Assembly (NCBI GenBank): GCA_022707725.1
Contig: JAKJAB010000209.1
Coordinates: 1-6,409 of the forward strand
Origin: Chloroflexota bacterium
Lineage (GTDB): Bacteria; Chloroflexota; Anaerolineae; B4-G1; SLSP01
Direction of reading: 5' to 3'
DNA: 6,409 nt
The stretch's first letter is position 1; each line of letters starts with the position of its first letter. The notes under the pieces are model-generated. The model was not told the origin of the DNA, did no database searches, and saw only the letters and a program-made list of their open reading frames with translations. Positions 1 through 3,773 of this stretch are shown here, one piece after another. The position numbers and the translations under genes were made by a program.

Positions 1-608
1 AGCAGACCCTGGCGCGCCAGTTAACCACGCTCTATCCTGCGTTGGCGCATATCGGCGGTGTGGATCGCGCCGGCATCGTGATGCGTGTCGAACCCGAAGT
101 CTCCGGCGCCGTTCTGGCGGCTAAAGATGAAGATGTGTATCGCCTGTTGCAGCGCAGCGTCAAACACGATCAGGTGGAGCACATTTATTCCGTACTGGTT
201 GAAGGGCGTTTGACCGGTCAGGATGTGATCGATCAGCCTATTGGCAATGTGAAGCGCGCGCGCCAACGGATGGCCGTCGCCCGTGAGGGGCGCCCGGCGC
301 GGACTGCCTATCGCGGGCAGCGGTGCTACAAGGGCGAAGGGCGCGATTATTCATTGCTGGAAGTGCGCCCGCTGACCGCCCGCCTGCACCAGATTCGCGT
401 TCACCTGGCGTGGTATGGCTTTCCCCTGGTTGGTGATCGCGTCTACGGTTCGCGCCAGCAGCCTTTGCTGCCCGATCGCATTTTCTTGCACTTGAGCGTG
501 CTGGCCTTCCCGCATCCGCGCACCGGCGAGGTCGTCCGCGTGGAATCGCCACTCGCGCCCGAATTGCGCTCGATCCTGCGTTATCTGGCCCGACCAAAGA
601 GCCGTTAA
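1..608 (+). CDS. RluA-family pseudouridine synthase, 5'-truncated by window edge, degenerate active site
   Basis: The frame is open from the first codon (position 3) to TAA at 606-608, giving 201 residues; the N-terminus lies outside the window, so the Leu codon at 42 is not the start. The family isomerises uridine to pseudouridine in rRNA or tRNA. Recognisable family blocks are GIVMRVEPEVSG at the catalytic loop, HIYSVLVEG, LLEVRPLTARLHQIRVHLA, GFPLVGDRVYG, and the C-terminal LHLSVLAFPHPRTGE segment. In active members the first block reads HRLDxxTSG, with an invariant catalytic Asp. Here it reads MRVEPEVSG, so His is Met and Asp is Glu (codon 90-92), while the Arg and the SG are kept. The HQIR block is intact. 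The coding frame has no stops or shifts, so the protein is probably made, but canonical activity is doubtful. It could be an RNA-binding paralogue. Family call is firm; substrate and activity are unknown. Confidence 0.85.
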   Translation, partial: QTLARQLTTLYPALAHIGGVDRAGIVMRVEPEVSGAVLAAKDEDVYRLLQRSVKHDQVEHIYSVLVEGRLTGQDVIDQPIGNVKRARQRMAVAREGRPARTAYRGQRCYKGEGRDYSLLEVRPLTARLHQIRVHLAWYGFPLVGDRVYGSRQQPLLPDRIFLHLSVLAFPHPRTGEVVRVESPLAPELRSILRYLARPKSR

Positions 609-648
609 CCTCGACGGATTGGACGGGTTCAACAGACAACGATCCGTT

Positions 649-683
649 AACTTGCAACTTTGAACTGGAAACTTTCAACTATT
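649..683. repeat. Degenerate 7-bp tandem repeat (AACTTNN, about 5 units)
   Basis: The sequence reads as consecutive heptamers AACTTGC, AACTTTG, AACTGGA, AACTTTC and AACTATT, all starting with AACT. It fills most of the 92-bp gap between the pseudouridine synthase gene and the hydrolase gene and ends just before the hydrolase Shine-Dalgarno site. The period is clear but the last two or three bases vary. Function is unknown; it may be a slippage-derived repeat, like the heptanucleotide STRR repeats known from cyanobacteria. I see no convincing sigma-70 promoter in this gap. Confidence 0.7.
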
Positions 684-700
684 CCTATGGAGGCATCAAG

Positions 701-1513
701 ATGCGTGAACTTAACGTAGCTGTAGTACAAATGAAACCCGAGTTGGCGAAAATGGAGGCCAACGTCGGTAAAATGGCCGACTTCATCGCGCGGATTGCGA
801 CAGAGCAGCCGGTCGATATCATCGTTTTTCCAGAGCTGTCGGTGACAGGCTACGAGGGCGGGCAGCGCTTTGCGCAGATGGCGCAGCGCGTCCCCGGCGC
901 AGTGACGAACATCCTGGGGCAGCACGCCACCGAGTTCGGCGTGTACGTGCTGATTGGGATGGCGGTCAAGGAGAAGGTGGAGACCGTGCTCTACAACAGC
1001 GTTGTACTCATCGGGCCGGATGGCGCTGTAGCGGGCGATTACCGCAAAGTCCACTTGCAGGCCGAAGAGCGTCTGGTGTTTCGTCCCGGCTACAAAATCA
1101 TGCCCGTGGAGACTGAAGTGGGCGTCATTGGTTTGATGTGCGGCTGGGATCTGACCTTCCCTGAAATTGCGCGCAACCTGGTCCTCGATGGCGCGGAAGT
1201 GCTGTTGCTCCCGGCGGCGTGGCAGGCCAAGGACGCCGACATGTGGCGCACTTTGTTGGTCGCGCGCGCCTACGAGAACGACGTTTTCCTCGCGGCGGCG
1301 AACCGCATCGGTGAGGAGCCATCGTACACCTTCGCGGGACAAAGCGCCATCCTCGCGCCGAATGGCGAAGTGCTGGCAGCCCTCGAGGAACCCGAAGAGG
1401 GTTACGTCGTGGTGCGGCTCGACCTGGACGAAATCCGCCGCCGCCGCGAGGAAACCCAAATCATGCTGGCTCGCCAACCCGGCTCTTACCGCTCGATCGT
1501 GAAGAAATATTGA
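701..1513 (+). CDS. Carbon-nitrogen hydrolase (nitrilase superfamily amidase)
   Basis: This 270-residue protein has the usual length for a single-domain nitrilase-superfamily enzyme, which hydrolyses non-peptide C-N bonds (amides, N-carbamoyl compounds) through a cysteine acyl-enzyme. The triad is visible: Glu45 in FPELSVTGYE, Lys116 in DYRKVHL, and Cys147 in GLMCGWDLTFPE. Supporting blocks are LYNSVVLIGPDG (97-108), GAEVLLLPAAW after the nucleophile, and FAGQSAILAPNGEVLA towards the C-terminus. There is no signal peptide, so it is cytoplasmic. The ATG at 701 is chosen because GGAGG at 689-693 lies 7 bases upstream. Cys-Gly-Trp-Asp after the nucleophile differs from the common Cys-Tyr-Asp, and I cannot assign a substrate: N-carbamoyl-amino-acid or polyamine amidase, omega-amidase or aliphatic amidase all remain open. 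It may be cotranscribed with the upstream gene (92-bp gap), and transcription ends at the hairpin 20 bp downstream. Confidence 0.93.
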   Translation: MRELNVAVVQMKPELAKMEANVGKMADFIARIATEQPVDIIVFPELSVTGYEGGQRFAQMAQRVPGAVTNILGQHATEFGVYVLIGMAVKEKVETVLYNSVVLIGPDGAVAGDYRKVHLQAEERLVFRPGYKIMPVETEVGVIGLMCGWDLTFPEIARNLVLDGAEVLLLPAAWQAKDADMWRTLLVARAYENDVFLAAANRIGEEPSYTFAGQSAILAPNGEVLAALEEPEEGYVVVRLDLDEIRRRREETQIMLARQPGSYRSIVKKY

Positions 1514-1533
1514 CCCGTTGAATCACGCTAGAA

Positions 1534-1564
1534 GGGGGGGCCGCGATTTCGCGGCCCCCTTTTT
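1534..1564 (+). terminator. Rho-independent terminator after the hydrolase gene
   Basis: A 10-bp perfect GC stem (GGGGGCCGCG at 1536-1545 with CGCGGCCCCC at 1550-1559) encloses an ATTT loop and is followed at once by five T residues (1560-1564). It lies 20 bp after the hydrolase stop. On the opposite strand the hairpin is followed by CTTCTAG rather than a T-run, so it mainly serves the plus strand. It might still slow transcription arriving from the convergent GNAT gene. Confidence 0.95.
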
Positions 1565-1568
1565 AGTC

Positions 1569-1595
1569 AGCAGATCGAGCAGATAAAGCAGATTT
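1569..1595. repeat. 9-bp tandem repeat, three units of AGCAGATNN
   Basis: Three consecutive units, AGCAGATCG, AGCAGATAA and AGCAGATTT, share an exact AGCAGAT core. They sit directly after the terminator T-run in the convergent gap. No function is evident; this is probably a slippage product. Confidence 0.7.
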
Positions 1596-1634
1596 TTTAC
1601 TTGCCCCGACCGCCCAATTACTGACACCCCCCAT

Positions 1635-1676
1635 CTACCGTCTACCGTCTACTGTCTACCGTCTACCGTCTACCGC
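1635..1676. repeat. 7-bp tandem repeat, six units of CTACCGT, entering the 3' end of the GNAT gene
   Basis: Six heptamers of consensus CTACCGT run without interruption. The third has one change (CTACTGT) and the sixth ends in GC rather than GT. The last three units (1656-1676) are inside the minus-strand GNAT gene and supply its final six codons (AVDGRR) and its TAG stop. The other three lie beyond the stop. The unit differs from the AACTTNN heptamers at 649-683 but the period is the same. Confidence 0.9.
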
Positions 1677-2828
1677 CTTGTCGTAAAGTCGGTATGTCCG
1701 GTAGAGCTGCCCGTGCAGGTTAGCAGCGGTTTGGCGCATGGGGATGTTGCTTTCGAGCACCCATGAGAATTCGATGTGCGTGTAGCCGCGCCGCAGGGCG
1801 ATCTTCAAGTCTTCCAGAGCGAGAATCGCATCCAGACCGCGCCCGCGATACTCCTCGATGAAACCGCCCGCAAACGCCCGTAGCGTGGTCACGCATTTGC
1901 GCACTTTCCACCAGTACATCATCTTCGCCAGCGACCACCAATCCGGCACGCCTGGACGTGGATACGCGCGGTGTAGCGCCTGGTTGACATCCGGCAGGGG
2001 CAAACTCGCGCCGATGGGCTGCCCGCCTTTCTCGGCGAAGAGCACGGTTGGCGGGTCGAGAATGGGTTTGAGGGCAGCGATCTCGTGCGCCAGTTCGGCT
2101 TCGGTCAGCGGGACAAAGCCCCAGTTCTTCGACCATGCCTCGTTGTAGACTGCTTTGAAAAGACGGGCGTCGTTGTCGAAGTTGTGCATATTGATCTGCC
2201 GGAAGGTAATGCCCTCGATCCGGTTACGCGCTTTTTCCGCCACACGCAGCACTTTTGGATTGAGGCCGGTGCCGTCCCGCTGGATGTGTGAGATGTCCGA
2301 GAGGAACGCATAGAGGTCATGGGCCTTTACGTAACCTGCACTCTCGATGAAGTCGGCGTAATAACGCGGATTGTACGTCAGCATGGCCACGGGTGGGCCG
2401 TTCCAGCCATCCACCAGCAAGCCGCACTCCTCGTTGGTCGAAAAATTCATCGGCCCTCGGATGGTATCCATCCCTTCACTGCGCACGAAATCCTCGGCGG
2501 CGGCCAGCAATGCGTGGGCCGCTTCTTCGTCCTGCAGCACCTCGAACAATCCGAAGAAACCGACTTTGTCGTCCCAGTATTCATTGTGATTGTGGTTGAT
2601 GATGCCCGCAATCGTGCCGACGATTTTTCCGTCTCGTTGGGCGGTGAAGTAGCGGACTTTGGCGTGCTGGTGGAATGGGTGCTTTTCGGGATCGAGAAAC
2701 TCGATTCGCTCCGAAATGAGGGGGGGCACCCAATAGGGATCGCCCTTGTAGACTTCCCACATAAAATGAATGTAAGCTTTGCGCTCCGCTGCGGTTTCCG
2801 CTGTCCGAATGACCAATTTGCCTGGCAT
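1656..2828 (-). CDS. YghO-like GNAT-fold protein (putative N-acetyltransferase)
   Basis: This is a 390-residue cytoplasmic protein without signal peptide or membrane segments. It resembles the YghO-type family of large GNAT-fold proteins, whose substrate is unknown. Visible blocks are an N-terminal GNAT-like core (DGKIVGTIAGI 66-76, GFFGLFEVL 90-98), the family-typical GPMNFSTNEECGLLVDGW (125-142) followed by MLTYNPRYY, and a C-terminal GNAT-like half. That half carries EYRGRGLDA around 326-334, close to the acetyl-CoA loop pattern (R/Q)xxGxG but with Glu in the first position, then NIPMRQTAANLHGQLYRTYRLYDK near the end. It may hold two GNAT domains. The ATG at 2826-2828 is preceded by GGAGGA (2840-2835) with a 6-base spacer and a strong promoter. 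Oddity: the last six residues and the stop codon come from a 7-bp tandem repeat, so the native C-terminus seems to have been replaced. It converges on the hydrolase gene; no terminator of its own is visible. Confidence 0.85.
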   Translation of the reverse strand: MPGKLVIRTAETAAERKAYIHFMWEVYKGDPYWVPPLISERIEFLDPEKHPFHQHAKVRYFTAQRDGKIVGTIAGIINHNHNEYWDDKVGFFGLFEVLQDEEAAHALLAAAEDFVRSEGMDTIRGPMNFSTNEECGLLVDGWNGPPVAMLTYNPRYYADFIESAGYVKAHDLYAFLSDISHIQRDGTGLNPKVLRVAEKARNRIEGITFRQINMHNFDNDARLFKAVYNEAWSKNWGFVPLTEAELAHEIAALKPILDPPTVLFAEKGGQPIGASLPLPDVNQALHRAYPRPGVPDWWSLAKMMYWWKVRKCVTTLRAFAGGFIEEYRGRGLDAILALEDLKIALRRGYTHIEFSWVLESNIPMRQTAANLHGQLYRTYRLYDKAVDGRR

Positions 2829-2871
2829 AATAAGTCCTCCTATGGCTGGATGAAGAAGTAAGAATGAAAGG

Positions 2872-2899
2872 ATTATACCTGTTCTTGGATTCGGGTCAA
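2872..2899 (-). promoter_or_regulatory. Sigma-70-type promoter of the GNAT gene
   Basis: On the minus strand TTGACC (2899-2894, five of six consensus bases) is separated by 16 bp from TATAAT (2877-2872, six of six). The predicted start is near 2865, giving a leader of about 37 nt that includes the GGAGGA ribosome site. This is the best promoter in the window. Confidence 0.85.
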
Positions 2900-2910
2900 T
2901 TCAAAGTCTT

Positions 2911-2960
2911 CTAATGCAAATTATACGTTGGGTTGATCTTCTTCTAACATTTAGTTTGTA
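2911..2960 (+). repeat. Duplicated clpB upstream segment, copy A
   Basis: Aligned without gaps to 3648-3697, at an offset of 737 bp, 36 of 50 positions match. Both copies begin with CTAATGCAA, contain TACGTT, and repeat a CTAA motif 33 bp after the first. Copy B lies directly upstream of clpB; copy A lies between the GNAT promoter and a fragment of clpB coding sequence. The two copies bracket the antitoxin/toxin-relic cassette. No clear -35/-10 pair is common to both, so the element may be a regulatory site of another kind or simply a duplicated leader. Confidence 0.7.
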
Positions 2961-3016
2961 TCCTTCAGGCGGCGGAACGCGAGGCCGGCGCCTTGCGCGA
3001 CGACTACGTGAACGTC
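2961..3016 (+). pseudogene. Fragment of clpB N-domain coding sequence
   Basis: These 56 bases match 4042-4097 inside clpB at 52 positions (mismatches at 2965, 3001, 3012 and 3015). In the clpB frame they read LQAAEREAGALRDDYVNV, corresponding to about residues 91-108 of ClpB. The first two differences are synonymous and the last two change Ser to Asn and Ala to Val. After 3016 similarity ends, and the frame reaches TAA at 3035-3037. No start codon or ribosome site serves it, so it is a relic. It is fused on its left to the duplicated clpB leader segment, with about 344 bp of the parental arrangement missing between them. Confidence 0.85.
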
Positions 3017-3028
3017 TGCCCTCGGCGT

Positions 3029-3052
3029 ATACGTTAAGATACGTGGTATACT
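3029..3052 (+). promoter_or_regulatory. Extended -10 promoter with direct-repeat operator candidate for the antitoxin gene
   Basis: TATACT (3047-3052) is preceded by TGG (3044-3046), giving an extended -10 element; no good -35 is present 17 bp upstream. ATACGT occurs at 3029-3034 and again at 3039-3044, exactly one helical turn apart, and GTATAC palindromes lie at 3027-3032 and 3046-3051. These sites touch the -10. They would suit autoregulation by the encoded ribbon-helix-helix protein, which is an inference. Confidence 0.5.
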
Positions 3053-3082
3053 ATAGGCAATCGGATTTTTCCAATAGAGTAC

Positions 3083-3087
3083 GGAGG
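3083..3087 (+). promoter_or_regulatory. Ribosome binding site fixing the antitoxin start
   Basis: GGAGG is 6 bases upstream of ATG 3094. The same frame is open back to an ATG at 2914, but that start has no Shine-Dalgarno sequence and would translate the clpB leader copy and clpB fragment in a non-clpB frame. The start at 3094 is therefore preferred. Confidence 0.85.
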
Positions 3088-3093
3088 CGCGTT

Positions 3094-3471
3094 ATGAACG
3101 CTTCAGCCACAACCTTAAAAATTCCAGCCAGTCTTTATAGCCGGTTCCAAGCCCTGGCGACCCGCACCCAATGCAGTCCCCAGGCGATGCTGGAACAATG
3201 GGTCAATGCCGGCGTGCAGGGCGCATCGATTATTGCCAACCCTGCGTTGCGCGGCGGGCGCCCCATCATTGCCGGTACCGGAACAACGGTCCGCACCATT
3301 GCTGAACTCTACAAACTCGGACTGTCGGCGGAAGAGATTGCCGGCGAACTGCCCCTGACCCTGGCGCAAGTCTATGCGGCGCTGGCTTACTATCACCTGC
3401 ACACGGAAGAAATCGAAGCCGACATCCAGGCCGATGCTGAAAGCGTTTTGATGCGTGAAGCTGATGCGTGA
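3094..3471 (+). CDS. Antitoxin-like protein: ribbon-helix-helix N-terminus plus DUF433 domain
   Basis: This 125-residue protein appears to have two parts. Residues 6-40 (TTLKIPASLYSRFQALA onwards) look like a ribbon-helix-helix DNA-binding unit: a short strand, then two amphipathic helices. Residues 48-102 match DUF433, with NPALRGGRPIIAGTGTTVR, the GLSAEEIAGELP helix and the LAQVYAALAYYHLH helix. DUF433 proteins are small antitoxin-like partners commonly encoded next to DUF5615 PIN-like toxins. The acidic tail (EEIEADIQADAESV) may be the partner-binding segment. The stop codon overlaps the start of a broken toxin gene, as in a translationally coupled pair. With the toxin destroyed, the protein is probably an orphan antitoxin or regulator. 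The domain call is strong for DUF433 and moderate for the N-terminal part. Confidence 0.85.
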   Translation: MNASATTLKIPASLYSRFQALATRTQCSPQAMLEQWVNAGVQGASIIANPALRGGRPIIAGTGTTVRTIAELYKLGLSAEEIAGELPLTLAQVYAALAYYHLHTEEIEADIQADAESVLMREADA

Positions 3472-3585
3472 TATGCGCTCTCCGATTCGGCTCTACCTGG
3501 ATGAGGACTCGATGCGCGCTAGCCTGCTTCGCGCTCTGCGGAAGAGATGCGCGATCAGTTCGAGTATTTGAGCGGTTGGCGTTAG
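3464..3585 (+). pseudogene. DUF5615-type (PIN-like) toxin remnant with internal deletion and frameshift
   Basis: An ATG at 3464 overlaps the antitoxin stop (8 bases shared); a second in-frame ATG is at 3473. The frame reads MRDMRSPIRLYLDEDSMRAS then LLRALR, typical of the start of DUF5615 toxins, where the early acidic residues belong to the presumed PIN-like active site. It then goes off family and stops at TGA 3569-3571, after 35 residues. In another frame, 3532-3585 reads RSAEEMRDQFEYLSGWR and stop, which resembles the usual toxin C-terminus. Head and tail thus meet out of frame near 3531-3543, and about 70 central residues of an expected protein of roughly 110-120 are missing. A toxic product is very unlikely. 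The identification rests on recognition of short ends, so it is probable rather than certain. Confidence 0.7.
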
Positions 3586-3647
3586 GTTTTAAGACGCTTG
3601 ACGCTCCGCCCTTATTGTGTCTATCTACCTCCCCCCAATCCACCGCG

Positions 3648-3697
3648 CTAATGCAAGTCTTACGTTAGATTAACCTCTTTCTAATGTTTATCCTGTA
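3648..3697 (+). repeat. clpB upstream segment, copy B
   Basis: This is the partner of 2911-2960 (36 of 50 positions identical). It lies about 77-126 bp before the clpB start, where promoter or operator elements are expected. CTAATG occurs at 3648 and 3681. I see no CIRCE element (TTAGCACTC-N9-GAGTGCTAA), no HAIR/HspR inverted repeat, and no convincing sigma-70 hexamer pair, so how clpB is controlled is not decided by the sequence. Confidence 0.65.
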
Positions 3698-3773
3698 CCA
3701 TTTTGGTAGACGTTTTGGGAGCGCCGGACGCGCGCCCAGGCGTCGAGTCGTAAGTAACAAGTGAGGCATAAGT

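Noticed and set aside
647..1477. 276-codon open frame on the minus strand across the hydrolase gene
   Set aside because: This is an antisense shadow of the carbon-nitrogen hydrolase. The plus strand has the complete catalytic triad and a good Shine-Dalgarno site; the translation of the minus frame resembles nothing.
2319..2861. 180-codon open frame on the plus strand inside the GNAT gene
   Set aside because: It is opposite a well-supported gene and lacks a Shine-Dalgarno site and recognisable motifs.
3017..3037. Resemblance of CCTCGGCGTATACG to the clpB terminator region (CCCGGCGTGTATACG), suggesting the scar also holds the clpB 3' end
   Set aside because: The match is about 14 bases with a gap and differences; it is too short to separate from chance in GC-rich DNA.
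2914..3093. 60-codon N-terminal extension of the antitoxin from ATG 2914
   Set aside because: It has no ribosome site, crosses the clpB-derived scar in a non-clpB frame, and would include the antitoxin's own promoter. The start at 3094 has GGAGG 6 bases upstream.
3571..3610. Imperfect hairpin (AGCGGTTGGCGT with ACGCTTGACGCT) as a terminator after the toxin relic
   Set aside because: Its arms contain mismatches and wobbles and no T-run follows, so it cannot be called a terminator.
3648..3773. CIRCE, HAIR or sigma-32-type heat-shock element before clpB
   Set aside because: I looked for TTAGCACTC/GAGTGCTAA, CTTGAGT-N7-ACTCAAG and a CTTGAA plus CCCAT pair; none is present in acceptable form.
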